Shown piece after piece: positions 7,953-16,366 of a stretch of 56,486 nt of DNA. This DNA is from JBBQDZ01 sp038237515. GTDB taxonomy: Bacteria; Actinomycetota; Thermoleophilia; Gaiellales; Gaiellaceae. The DNA lies in assembly GCA_038237515.1 (NCBI GenBank), contig JBBRYP010000021.1:1-56486 (forward strand), read 5' to 3'. The notes below the pieces were generated by a model, which saw only the letters and a program-made list of their open reading frames with translations, searched no databases and was not told the origin of the DNA. Made by a program: the position numbers and the translations under genes. Numbering within the stretch: the first letter of the stretch is position 1; each line of letters opens with the position of its first letter.

Positions 7953-9362
7953 GTGCGGCTCACGCGGAGGCAGCTCCTGGCGGGCGCCGGAGCCGGCGCG
8001 CTGGGCGCGGCCGGCGCGTACGAGCTCGTCGACCGCCTCACGCCCGCTCCTGCACGGCCGCGGGCGGCGCAACGTCTAGCCGAGCAGCACCTGCTCGACG
8101 GGCTGCGCGTCGTCGTCGACCACGACGTCGAGGTCGTCGTGCCGCCGCTCCATCACCGGGTCGTGACGGCGAAGCTGAAGGTCGGGTCGCGCCCCGAGCT
8201 GCGCGCGGCGCAGGGGGAGCTCGAGGCGGCGCTCGGGCAACTCGACGGGCGCTTCGAGCCCACTCCGGCGGGTCTCGGCGTCACGGTCGCCTGGGGCCTT
8301 CCGTACTTCCGGCGCTTCGTTCCCGCGGCGGCGGCGCGCTTTCTCCCCATCGATCGGCGGGCATCCGACACGAAGCACCGCCGGGTTCACGTCCTCGTCG
8401 ACGCGATCCGCTTCCCGAGCGATCCGGAGGAGACGATCCTCGAGCAAAACGACGTCGCCGTTCTCCTGCGCAGCGACAGCCTCGACAACATCGAAAGGGG
8501 CTCGAAGTCACTCTTCGAGCGGCTCGACCTGTTCGAGCCGACGAGCATCCGTCGCGGCTTCGCGGGCGGCGGATTCGACGGCGGAAAGGGTCTTCCGAAG
8601 GAGCTCGCGACCGCCGCCGGCGTTCGCGGCGCCGACCTCATCCCCGACGGCGCCGAGCTCTTCCTCGGTTTCACGTCCACCCAGAAGGCCGGGCTCGGGC
8701 CTCCGCGAATCGCGAACATCGAGACACTCGGCTACTCCGACGGCGGCCTCGGCGGCTACTTCCGCGGCGGCACGGCGATGCACCTCTCGCACATCTTCGA
8801 GGACCTCGAGGCCTGGTACATCAATTTCGACCATACCGAGCGCGTGGCGACGGCGTTCCGGCCGCGGCTGCGGGTGCCGAGCGGGCGGCTGACGGTGCGG
8901 CAGGGGCCGCAGGACGTCGTGGACGTCGCCGGCAACGCCCGCGACTACCGCCGCGACGGCGCGATCGGGCACAGCGCCTCGATCCAGACCTCCTCCAGGC
9001 TCCACTCGGATGTCATGGGCGAGGACGGCGAGCTCTACCGCAGGGGGACGGCCATCCCGCACCGCGCCGACTTCAACACGCTCGACAACCCCTTCTTCTG
9101 GAGCGGCGACCCGGCGCGGGACGGGCAGTCGACGGAGGCGGCGGCCGGCCTCCACTTCGTCGTCTTCAACCCGACGAGCGACGACTTCCATCGAAACCGC
9201 CTCGCGATGGACGGAGTGCTGCCGGATGGGACGCGGCTGCCGTTCGACCCGCGAGCCCGAGGACAGGGCCTCAACTCGGTGCTGAAGACGACTCACCGGC
9301 AGAACTTCCTGGTCCCGCCGCGGAGGCACCGGTCGTTCCCGCTGGTCGAGCTTTCCGCCTGA
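7953..9362 (+). CDS. Tat-exported DyP-type peroxidase-like protein
   Basis: This is a 469-residue protein. The N-terminus MRLTRRQLLAGAGAGALG is a twin-arginine signal (RR plus hydrophobic core), so it is exported folded, often with a cofactor. The C-terminal region (IPHRADFNTLDNPFFW, then LHFVVFNPTSDDFHRNRLAMDG) follows the end of dye-decolorising peroxidases. A GGFDGGKGLP segment is near residue 205. GHSASIQ (near residue 335) may carry the heme histidine. Conservation is weak, so heme binding and peroxidase activity are inferred. A strong hairpin follows at 9380-9423. Confidence 0.6.
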   Translation: MRLTRRQLLAGAGAGALGAAGAYELVDRLTPAPARPRAAQRLAEQHLLDGLRVVVDHDVEVVVPPLHHRVVTAKLKVGSRPELRAAQGELEAALGQLDGRFEPTPAGLGVTVAWGLPYFRRFVPAAAARFLPIDRRASDTKHRRVHVLVDAIRFPSDPEETILEQNDVAVLLRSDSLDNIERGSKSLFERLDLFEPTSIRRGFAGGGFDGGKGLPKELATAAGVRGADLIPDGAELFLGFTSTQKAGLGPPRIANIETLGYSDGGLGGYFRGGTAMHLSHIFEDLEAWYINFDHTERVATAFRPRLRVPSGRLTVRQGPQDVVDVAGNARDYRRDGAIGHSASIQTSSRLHSDVMGEDGELYRRGTAIPHRADFNTLDNPFFWSGDPARDGQSTEAAAGLHFVVFNPTSDDFHRNRLAMDGVLPDGTRLPFDPRARGQGLNSVLKTTHRQNFLVPPRRHRSFPLVELSA

Positions 9363-9379
9363 TCTGACCTGGCCACCTC

Positions 9380-9423
9380 GGCCGCGGGGGGACATGTCCA
9401 CCGTGTCCCCGACCGCCGCGGCC
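9380..9423. terminator. Strong hairpin after the DyP-like gene
   Basis: GGCCGCGG (9380-9387) pairs with CCGCGGCC (9416-9423), and inside them GGGGACA (9388-9394) pairs with TGTCCCC (9404-9410). It starts 18 bp after the stop at 9362. There is no T-run, as is common for actinobacterial terminators. Confidence 0.6.
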
Positions 9424-9470
9424 TGCCTGGACCTGACCCGTCGCCAGGAGCAGCACGAAGTCCAAAACGG

Positions 9471-9500
9471 CCATGTCTGGGGGCCTGACCCCGGGCATGG
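9471..9500. terminator. Hairpin downstream of the amidinohydrolase gene
   Basis: CCATG (9471-9475) and GGGG (9479-9482) pair with CCCC (9489-9492) and CATGG (9496-9500). It lies 24 bp beyond the minus-strand stop at 9525, between two convergent genes. Confidence 0.4.
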
Positions 9501-9524
9501 TTCACGGAGACGTGTACCGAATGG

Positions 9525-10358
9525 TCAGGAGCGGAGCAGCGGCTGCGTGAGACAGGTGGGCCCGCCGTCGCCTTTCGAGAGCTCGTCGTCGCGGTAGACG
9601 AGCACCTCGACGCCTACGCGCTCCAGGCGGCGCCGCGTCTCGACGTTCCGCTCGGCCATCAGCGCCACGCGGGGAGCGAGGGCCAGGACGTTCGAGCCCA
9701 TCGTCGGGAACTCCTCGTCCGGCACCTCGACGATCTCCATGCCGCGCTCCTCGAAGAGCTGCACGAGAGCGGTCGGCATGATCCGCGGATAGGCGACGAC
9801 GAGGTCTCCGGCGAGAGGGCTGAAGAGAGACAACAGGTGCATCACCTCCCTGCGACCGTTCCAGTGCGGGAGATCGAAGCCCAAAACGTCGACGCCGAGA
9901 ATCGCGCGGAGGGCCTCGATACCGGCCGGGTTCGTCCTGTAGCCGCGACCGGCGAGGAGCGTTCGCTCGTCGAGCCACGCGGTATCGCCCCCCTCCGCGT
10001 GCGCCGGCTTGTCGAGACGAGCCACGATGGGAACGCCCCCGCGGGCGAGGTCGGCCTCCATCGCCTCCACCTCCTCGCGGCGTTCGGGTTTCCCCGGCCG
10101 CAGGAGGACGGCGCCGCGGTCGCAGACGATCACCGGGTCGAAGACGTAGATCGCGTCGAGTGATGTCGGCTCGGTGACGATCACCTCGGCTCCTGCGCGC
10201 GAGAGCAGCCCCCGGAGCTCCTCGTGCTCAGCGGCGAGGCGGGCGGCGTCCGGCTCCTCCCGCCAGCCGAAGCGGCGCCAGTCCGACACCTCGGCCGGAG
10301 GGCTCCGGAGGAGCACGCGCTCGAGCCTGCCGGTCATGGTCTGCCCGCCGTGGCTCAT
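9525..10358 (-). CDS. Amidinohydrolase of the dimethylarginine dimethylaminohydrolase type
   Basis: This 277-residue member of the guanidino-group-modifying superfamily is expected to hydrolyse methylarginine (or a similar guanidine) to citrulline plus an amine. The acidic motif GGDTAWLD, the histidine of EVMHLLSLFSPL and the nucleophile Cys269 of GPTCLTQPLLRS form the catalytic set. The ATG at 10358 overlaps the phosphofructokinase stop codon (ATGA), so the two are translationally coupled. An upstream in-frame ATG at 10388 would extend into pfkA and is less likely. Arginine deiminase or ornithine-type activity cannot be excluded. Confidence 0.82.
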   Translation of the reverse strand: MSHGGQTMTGRLERVLLRSPPAEVSDWRRFGWREEPDAARLAAEHEELRGLLSRAGAEVIVTEPTSLDAIYVFDPVIVCDRGAVLLRPGKPERREEVEAMEADLARGGVPIVARLDKPAHAEGGDTAWLDERTLLAGRGYRTNPAGIEALRAILGVDVLGFDLPHWNGRREVMHLLSLFSPLAGDLVVAYPRIMPTALVQLFEERGMEIVEVPDEEFPTMGSNVLALAPRVALMAERNVETRRRLERVGVEVLVYRDDELSKGDGGPTCLTQPLLRS

Positions 10359-11404
10359 CCGAAGAACGCCGTTGCAACCTCCCACCACTCCGGCGGGACG
10401 GTCTTCAGCTCGGCCGTCGCCTCCTCGAGCGAGACGTCGACGATCCGATCTCCTTGCAGAGCGGCCATCCGCCCGAACCTTCCCTCACTGACGAGCTCTG
10501 CCGCCTTCAGCCCGAAACGAGTCGCCAGCACGCGGTCGCGCGCCGTCGGTGACCCGCCGCGCTGGACGTGCCCGAGCGTTGTCACCCGCGTCTCGAAACC
10601 GGTTCTCGCCTCGATCTCCTTCGCGAGCGCCTCGCCGACCCCGCCCAGGCGGACGTGGCCGAACTCGTCCTCGCCGGCTCCCTGCGTCACGTGTCGCGCC
10701 CGACTCGAGCCGGATCGGAGCTCGTAGCCCTCGCTGACGACGACGATAGAGAAGTCCTTGCCCTTCCGGTGCCTGCTCTCGATCTCTGCACAGGCCTCCT
10801 CCACGGTCACCGGCTGCTCCGGGATCAGGATCACGTCTGCGCCCCCGGCGATCCCCGCCACCACCGCGATCCAGCCCGTGTGGCGGCCCATCACCTCGAC
10901 GACCATGACGCGGTTGTGCGACTCCGCGGTGGTGTGAAGGCGGTCGATCGCCTCGGTGCAGACAGCGACCGCCGTGTCGAAGCCGAACGTGTAGTCGGTG
11001 GCCGAGAGGTCGTTGTCGATCGTCTTCGGGACGCCTACGACCGGGAACGCGTGCTCGCGGTGGAGGCGCGCCGCCACCCCGAGCGTGTCCTCGCCCCCGA
11101 TCGCGACGAGGCCATCGAGTCCGGCAGCCCCGGCGTTTGCGAGCACCGCTGCGACGCCGCCCTCGACCTTGTAGGGGTTCGTGCGGGAGGTGCCGAGGAT
11201 CGTGCCTCCACGCGGCAGGATCCCCGAGATCTCGCGCGGCCCGAGCGGTACGCGGTTGCCGTCGACGAGCCCGCGCCATCCTGACCGGAAGCCCATGACC
11301 TCGCAGCCGCGGTCGAGCGAGCGACGGGCGACGGCGCGGATGACCGCGTTCAGGCCCGGGCAGTCGCCGCCGCCGGTGAGGATGCCGACGCGTCGAAGAG
11401 CCAT
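10355..11404 (-). CDS. pfkA: 6-phosphofructokinase, pyrophosphate-type active-site residues
   Basis: This 349-residue enzyme phosphorylates fructose 6-phosphate in glycolysis. GGGDCPGLN (residues 11-19) binds the phosphoryl donor. The two specificity positions read GGED (Asp106) and PKTIDND (Lys127). E. coli ATP-PFK has Gly at both, while the Asp/Lys pair is the signature of pyrophosphate-dependent PFKs such as that of Amycolatopsis. The reversible PPi reaction is therefore predicted. Fructose-phosphate contacts MGRHTGW and HVQRGGSPTARDR are present. ATG 11404 is preferred to 11422 because MALRRVGILTGGG begins at the first beta strand. It is coupled to the downstream amidinohydrolase gene. 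Confidence 0.9.
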   Translation of the reverse strand: MALRRVGILTGGGDCPGLNAVIRAVARRSLDRGCEVMGFRSGWRGLVDGNRVPLGPREISGILPRGGTILGTSRTNPYKVEGGVAAVLANAGAAGLDGLVAIGGEDTLGVAARLHREHAFPVVGVPKTIDNDLSATDYTFGFDTAVAVCTEAIDRLHTTAESHNRVMVVEVMGRHTGWIAVVAGIAGGADVILIPEQPVTVEEACAEIESRHRKGKDFSIVVVSEGYELRSGSSRARHVTQGAGEDEFGHVRLGGVGEALAKEIEARTGFETRVTTLGHVQRGGSPTARDRVLATRFGLKAAELVSEGRFGRMAALQGDRIVDVSLEEATAELKTVPPEWWEVATAFFG

Positions 11405-11488
11405 CGACTTGCATTCTCCCATTGCGTCTCGGCTGGCCTCGCCGCGATCGTCCCATCACGGCACTACCGGGCGCGGGGGGCGGGCGGA

Positions 11489-11572
11489 TGCCGAAGGTGG
11501 GGATCGAACCCACACGGCCCGAGGGCCACTGGATTTTGAGTCCAGCGCGTCTGCCAGTTCCGCCACTTCGGC
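11489..11572 (-). tRNA. tRNA-Leu, anticodon CAA
   Basis: On the minus strand the acceptor GCCGAAG pairs with CTTCGGC, followed by discriminator A. The anticodon stem-loop is GCTGGA-CTCAAAA-TCCAGT, giving anticodon CAA (reads UUG). A variable arm (TGGCCCTCGGGCCG) typical of class II leucine tRNAs and a T-arm GGTTCGATCCC are present. The 3' CCA is not encoded. Confidence 0.95.
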
Positions 11573-11629
11573 CGGGCAGGCCATGATAACCCCGGCGGCC
11601 CCCCCCCGGGCCGCCACGCCGTTCCGGCC

Positions 11630-11659
11630 TTGAAGGCGCTCGCTAAGAACGGATACTCT
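11630..11659 (+). promoter_or_regulatory. Promoter of the Liv operon
   Basis: A TTGAAG -35 (11630-11635) and a TACTCT -10 (11654-11659) are separated by 18 bp. This leaves a leader of about 35 nt that carries the strong GGAGG ribosome binding site just before the GTG at 11700. Confidence 0.55.
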
Positions 11660-11699
11660 CGCCTCTAACCCCCAGACTGAGGGCGAACAAGGAGGAAGA

Positions 11700-12998
11700 G
11701 TGAAGAGAGGCCTACTGGTAGGGTCCACCGCCGCGCTCGCGATGCTCGCGATGGTGATGGTCGCCTACGGAAGCTCGGGAAAGACCGGCAGCGTCTCCCC
11801 GCTGCCGTCGTCCTCGTGCCCGGGCAAGGTCGTGCAGGGCGGCGGAGCCGCGTCGCTCCTGATCGCGTCCGACCTGGCCCTCCAGGGCTCGAGCCGGACG
11901 CAGACGATCGAGATGACGGAAGCCATCCAGTACCAGCTCCGCGTGAGGCACTACAAGGCGGGCAAGTACATCGTCGCGTACCAGTCGTGCGACGACTCCA
12001 CCGCCCAGGCCGGAAAGTGGGATTCCGGCAAGTGCTCGGCGAACGCCCAGAACTACGTCCGCAACAAGAGCGTCATCGGAATCATCGGCACCTTCAACTC
12101 GGGCTGCGCCGAGATCGAGGTCCCGGTCGCGAACCGCCAGGCGCTCGGTTACGTGAGTCCGGCCAACACCTACGTCGGCCTGACGCATTCGGCTCCGGGT
12201 GTGACGCAGGCGGGCGAGCCGAACAAGTACTACCCCACGGGCAAACGCAACTACATCCGGGTCGTCGCGGCCGACGACTTTCAAGGCGCCGCGGACGCGC
12301 TGCTCGCCAAGGGCCAGGGCGTCAAGTCGGTCTACATCCTGAACGACAAGGAGGCCTACGGCGCCGGGATCGCTGGCACCTTCCGCAACGGCTCGAAGGC
12401 GGTCGGCCTCAAGATCGTCGGTGACGAGGCGTGGGACCCGAAGGCCGCGAGCTACGAGGCTCTCGCCACGAAGATCAAGAACTCCGGCGCGCAGGCGGTC
12501 TTCCTGGGCGGCCTCGAGTGCGAGAACGGCGGCAAGCTGATCAAGGACCTTCGCGCCGGCCTCGGCAGCGCGAAGCTGATCGCCCCCGACGGCTTCAGCT
12601 CCTTCTCGGACACGATCGCGCACGGCGGCCAGGCTTCCGAGGGCATGTACATCTCGATCGCCGGCCAGCCAAACAGCAAGGTGAAGAACGCGGCCGGGAA
12701 GACCTTCATCAAGGGCTTCGGCAAGGTGATCGGCCGCGCTCCGAACCCGTACTCGCTCTACGGCGCGCAGGCCGCCGACGTGCTGGTCTCCGCGATTGCC
12801 GCCTCGAACGGGACGCGGGCGTCGGTTACGGCGAACCTGTTCAAGACGAAGGTGTCGAACGGAATTCTCGGCAGCTTCTCCATCAACAAGAACGGCGACA
12901 CCAACCAAGCCCCGATCTCGGTCTACCTGGTCAAGGATCAGAAGGCGACCTTCTTCAAGGTGATCACCCCGCCGGCCAGCCTCGTCGCGAAGGCGTAG
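11700..12998 (+). CDS. livK: Branched-chain amino acid ABC transporter, substrate-binding protein
   Basis: This 432-residue periplasmic-binding-protein-like receptor (Peripla_BP_6/LivJ-K family) feeds the permease encoded downstream. After a signal sequence (VGSTAALAMLAMVMVAYG) comes the family core: LALQGSSRTQTIEMTEAI, VIGIIGTFNSGCAEIEVPV, DDFQGAADALLAKG, SVYILNDKEAYGAG, GAQAVFLGGLEC and LIAPDGFSSFSD. Unlike most such receptors of monoderm bacteria it has no lipobox cysteine after the hydrophobic core. The GTG start has a GGAGG box 6 nt upstream. A 12-bp hairpin after its stop would favour higher expression than the permease genes. Confidence 0.92.
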   Translation: MKRGLLVGSTAALAMLAMVMVAYGSSGKTGSVSPLPSSSCPGKVVQGGGAASLLIASDLALQGSSRTQTIEMTEAIQYQLRVRHYKAGKYIVAYQSCDDSTAQAGKWDSGKCSANAQNYVRNKSVIGIIGTFNSGCAEIEVPVANRQALGYVSPANTYVGLTHSAPGVTQAGEPNKYYPTGKRNYIRVVAADDFQGAADALLAKGQGVKSVYILNDKEAYGAGIAGTFRNGSKAVGLKIVGDEAWDPKAASYEALATKIKNSGAQAVFLGGLECENGGKLIKDLRAGLGSAKLIAPDGFSSFSDTIAHGGQASEGMYISIAGQPNSKVKNAAGKTFIKGFGKVIGRAPNPYSLYGAQAADVLVSAIAASNGTRASVTANLFKTKVSNGILGSFSINKNGDTNQAPISVYLVKDQKATFFKVITPPASLVAKA

Positions 12999-13018
12999 CC
13001 GGGCGAAAGAGGAAACGA

Positions 13019-13050
13019 GACCGGGGGAGGCCGAGCTGCCTCCCCCGGTC
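13019..13050 (+). promoter_or_regulatory. Intra-operon hairpin between livK and livH
   Basis: GACCGGGGGAGG (13019-13030) is perfectly complementary to CCTCCCCCGGTC (13039-13050) around an 8-nt loop. It begins 20 bp after the livK stop and ends 13 bp before livH. Such stems protect the 3' end of the receptor mRNA or partly terminate, so receptor is made in excess over permease. Confidence 0.7.
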
Positions 13051-13063
13051 GAACCACCCACCT

Positions 13064-14125
13064 GTGGCGACCGAGGCTCGAGCCCAACCCGCTCTTCCGC
13101 TCACCCGCCGCGCGGTGCCGAGTCCCAGCCTGCTCGTCGGGGTGCTGCTCGTTGCAGCCATGCTCGCCTGGCTCGGCGTCAACCTCGTCAAGACTCCCGG
13201 CGACTTCCTCCACGTGCTCCTGATCGGGATCACGAACGGCTCGGTCTACGGCCTCGTCGCGCTCGGCTACACGCTCGTCTACGGGATCCTCGAGCTGATC
13301 AACTTCGCCCACGGGGACGTGTTCATGCTCGGGGGGATGATCTCCGCCTCCTTCGCGGTCGGCCCTTTCGGCCTCGGCGCCAACGAGCAGGGGTACGTCC
13401 TCTGGCCCTCGCTCTTCGCGATCCTCGGGATCGCGATGGTCCTCTGCGGGGCGATCAACGTCACGGTCGAGCGAATCGCCTATCGCCCCCTCCGGCACGC
13501 TCCGCGCCTGGCCCCGCTGATCACGGCGATCGCGATGTCGTTCATCCTCCAGAACGTCGCGCTCGCGTGGAAGGGCCCGAACTACGTCTCGCTCCCCTAC
13601 ATCCTCCCGCAGGGCGCCGTCTTCACGGTCGGCGGCCTCCCCTACCGGTGGGCGAGCCTGATCGTCGTGCTGATCACGGCCCCGGTGCTCCTCACCCTAA
13701 TCTACCTCGTGCAGCGGACGCGGCAGGGCAAGGCCATGCGCGCGACCGCCCAGGATCGGGAGGCCGCGGCAATGCTCGGGATCAACGTCAACCGGACGAT
13801 CTCCTTCACCTTCATGATCGCGGGCGCCCTCGCCGGCGCGGCCGGCCTCCTCTACTCGTTCTACTTCACCTCCGTCCGCTTCGACCAGGGCTTCCAGCTC
13901 GGGTTGATCGCGTTCACCGCGGCGGTTCTCGGCGGCATCGGCAACCTCCCCGGCGCCGTCCTCGGGGCACTTCTGATCGGGCTGATCCAGGCCTTCAACG
14001 AGGGCCTCAGCTGGCACGCGCCGGGCGGCGACTGGACCCAGTCGATCGTCTTCTCGATCCTCATCCTGATCCTCGTCCTGCGACCCGAGGGCCTGCTCGG
14101 CGAGCGCACCCCGGAAGGGGGCTGA
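13064..14125 (+). CDS. livH: Branched-chain amino acid ABC transporter, permease LivH
   Basis: This 353-residue integral membrane subunit has about eight or nine helices. The sequence GITNGSVYGLVALGYTLVYG, then LELINFAHGDVFMLGG near residue 75, is the LivH signature, and the C-terminal LGGIGNLPGAVLGALLIGL is the coupling and transmembrane end of this permease class. It pairs with LivM (next gene, 4 bp downstream). Two GTG starts are possible (13064 and 13115). The first is used here, but neither has a clear ribosome binding site. Confidence 0.92.
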   Translation: MATEARAQPALPLTRRAVPSPSLLVGVLLVAAMLAWLGVNLVKTPGDFLHVLLIGITNGSVYGLVALGYTLVYGILELINFAHGDVFMLGGMISASFAVGPFGLGANEQGYVLWPSLFAILGIAMVLCGAINVTVERIAYRPLRHAPRLAPLITAIAMSFILQNVALAWKGPNYVSLPYILPQGAVFTVGGLPYRWASLIVVLITAPVLLTLIYLVQRTRQGKAMRATAQDREAAAMLGINVNRTISFTFMIAGALAGAAGLLYSFYFTSVRFDQGFQLGLIAFTAAVLGGIGNLPGAVLGALLIGLIQAFNEGLSWHAPGGDWTQSIVFSILILILVLRPEGLLGERTPEGG

Positions 14126-14129
14126 GGCG

Positions 14130-15584
14130 ATGCTCTACCTGCGCGTCCGCCAGTGGCTCTCGCACGCGTGGTGGAGCGCGCTCGGCGCCGCCGGGCTCGA
14201 CCGTTCGCGCTGGGAGGCGCTCCCGGACACGGCACGCCGGGCAGCTCGCGCGAGCCTCGTCGCGGTACTGCTCCTCCTCATCCTGGCGCCGATCTTCGGC
14301 TTCGACCTCTCGGCGTTCGTCGCCTTCATCGTCGTCTTCGGTCTCTACGTCCCGCCGTGGGACCGGATTCCGTACGTGGGCCGCCTCCTCGCTCCGGCCG
14401 CGGTGATCGCGATCGCGGTCGCCTTTCCCTACTACTACGCCAAGATGTTCACGATCCCCATCTTCGGCGCCTTCCCGGACGTCCACACAGGGGTCGTGAT
14501 GCTCGTCTTCGTGATGATGGCGATCGGCCTCAACATCGTCGTCGGCTACGCCGGGCTGCTCGATCTCGGCTACGTCGCCTTCTACGCGATGGGGGCCTAC
14601 ACCTGCGCCTGGTTCGCCTCGCTGCAGTTCGCGGGCGCGAAGGCGGACGGCTCCCCGAAGCGGATCCTCCACTTCGGCGCCGTCGGCATCGACTCGAAGC
14701 TCGGCGGCATCCACGTCTCGATCTGGATCCTCCTGCTCGCGGCCGGGATCTTCACCGCCGTCATCGGCGTCGTCATCGGGTTGCCGACCTTACGGCTCCG
14801 CGGCGACTACCTCGCGATCGTGACGCTCGGCTTCGGCGAGATCATGCCCCAGATCGCCCGCAACGGCGACAAGCTGTTCGGAACGAGCTTCAACGCGACG
14901 AACGGGCCGAACGGGATCACGCCGATCGACTCGCCGGGGTTCGGGAACCGGCTCTCCGACCTGACGCACGGCGTCCTGCCGGCGAACTACCTGGCCGACC
15001 CGAACAGCGACTACCTCTTCTTCTGGACCGCGATCGCACTCGTCCTGATCACCATCTTCTGCTCCTACCGGCTCCGCGACTCCCGGCTCGGGCGCGCGTG
15101 GATCGCGATCCGCGAGGACGAGACGGCGGCCGCGGCGATGGGCGTGCCGCTGATGCGCACGAAGACTTGGGCCTACGCGACCGGTGCCTTCTTCGGCGGG
15201 ATCGCCGGTGCATACTACGCCGCGTTCAAGAGCGCCACCTTCCCGCAGGACTTCTTCTTCAACATCTCCGTCTTCATCCTCTGCATGGTCATCCTCGGCG
15301 GCATGGGGAACATCTGGGGGGTGATGCTCGGAGCCGCCTTCCTCGCCTACCTCGACCAGGCCGGCCTCGCGAACACCGGCGCCTGGATCGGCGACCATCT
15401 CCACGTGCAGATCGACGTCCCGAAGTACGAGTTCGGCATCTTCGGGATCATCCTGCTCGTCGTCATGCTCTTCCGGCCGGCGGGGCTGATCCCGAGCTCC
15501 AGACGAAAGCTCGAATTCGAGGAGGGCGTGGCCGACCAGCCGCTCATCGACGTCCAGCACGACGCGCACGGAGCCGGAACCTGA
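14130..15584 (+). CDS. livM: Branched-chain amino acid ABC transporter, permease LivM
   Basis: This is the 484-residue second permease subunit. NIVVGYAGLLDLGYVAFYA near residue 135 and LRLRGDYLAIVTLGFGEI near residue 225 are LivM hallmarks. GRAWIAIREDETAAAAMGV is the conserved cytoplasmic loop that contacts the ATPases. The first ~110 residues form extra hydrophobic segments beyond the core, making it longer than E. coli LivM. It overlaps livG by one base (TGATG at 15582-15586). Confidence 0.93.
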   Translation: MLYLRVRQWLSHAWWSALGAAGLDRSRWEALPDTARRAARASLVAVLLLLILAPIFGFDLSAFVAFIVVFGLYVPPWDRIPYVGRLLAPAAVIAIAVAFPYYYAKMFTIPIFGAFPDVHTGVVMLVFVMMAIGLNIVVGYAGLLDLGYVAFYAMGAYTCAWFASLQFAGAKADGSPKRILHFGAVGIDSKLGGIHVSIWILLLAAGIFTAVIGVVIGLPTLRLRGDYLAIVTLGFGEIMPQIARNGDKLFGTSFNATNGPNGITPIDSPGFGNRLSDLTHGVLPANYLADPNSDYLFFWTAIALVLITIFCSYRLRDSRLGRAWIAIREDETAAAAMGVPLMRTKTWAYATGAFFGGIAGAYYAAFKSATFPQDFFFNISVFILCMVILGGMGNIWGVMLGAAFLAYLDQAGLANTGAWIGDHLHVQIDVPKYEFGIFGIILLVVMLFRPAGLIPSSRRKLEFEEGVADQPLIDVQHDAHGAGT

Positions 15585-16366
15585 TGGCGACCCGTGACCT
15601 GCTGGTCGTCCTGCGCCTGAGGAAGGAGTTCGGCGGGCTCGTCGCGGTCGACGACGTCGACTTCACGGTTCCCGAGGGCGCCATCGTCAGCCTGATCGGC
15701 CCGAACGGCGCCGGCAAGACGACCTTCTTCAACATGCTGACGGGCGTCTACAAGCCGTCCGCGGGACAGATCGTCTTCGACGACGGCGACGTCACCGGCA
15801 AGCCCCCGCACACGATCACGAAGCGGGGGATCGGCCGCACCTTCCAGAACATCAGGCTCTTCCGTGAGATGACCGCGCTCGAGAACGTCCTCGTCGGGAT
15901 GCACGGGCATCTGAAGGGCGGGATCCTCCAGAGCATCCTCGGCACCCCGCGGATCAAGCGCGAGGAGCGGGAGGCGCGCGACCGCGCACGCGAGCTGCTC
16001 GAGTTCAGCGGCCTGCGCGGGCGCGACGACGCGATTGCCAGCAGCCTGCCCTACGGCGACCAGCGCCGGCTCGAGGTGGCCCGTGCGCTGGCGACCCGCC
16101 CGAAGCTTCTGCTGCTCGACGAGCCGACGGCGGGCATGAACCCGCAGGAAACTGCGGCGTTCACCGATTTCGTCGCCGAGCTCCGCGGCGCGCAGAACTT
16201 GACGGTGCTGCTGATCGAGCACGACATGCGGGTCGTGATGGGCGTCTCCGACCGCGTGACGGTGCTCGACTACGGCGAGAAGATCGCGGAGGGCACGCCG
16301 CACGAGGTTCAGCGCAACCCCCGTGTGATCGAGGCCTACCTCGGAACGGCTGCGGTGGCGTCGTGA
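15584..16366 (+). CDS. livG: Branched-chain amino acid ABC transporter, ATP-binding protein LivG
   Basis: This 260-residue ABC ATPase has Walker A GPNGAGKT (near residue 43), the family signature SLPYGDQRRLEVARAL in place of LSGGQ, Walker B LLLLDEPTAGMNP and the switch histidine in LLIEHD. RTFQNIRLFREMTALENVLVG is the Q-loop region typical of LivG. The last four bases are shared with livF (GTGA). It works as a heterodimer with LivF to energise uptake. Confidence 0.95.
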   Translation: MATRDLLVVLRLRKEFGGLVAVDDVDFTVPEGAIVSLIGPNGAGKTTFFNMLTGVYKPSAGQIVFDDGDVTGKPPHTITKRGIGRTFQNIRLFREMTALENVLVGMHGHLKGGILQSILGTPRIKREEREARDRARELLEFSGLRGRDDAIASSLPYGDQRRLEVARALATRPKLLLLDEPTAGMNPQETAAFTDFVAELRGAQNLTVLLIEHDMRVVMGVSDRVTVLDYGEKIAEGTPHEVQRNPRVIEAYLGTAAVAS

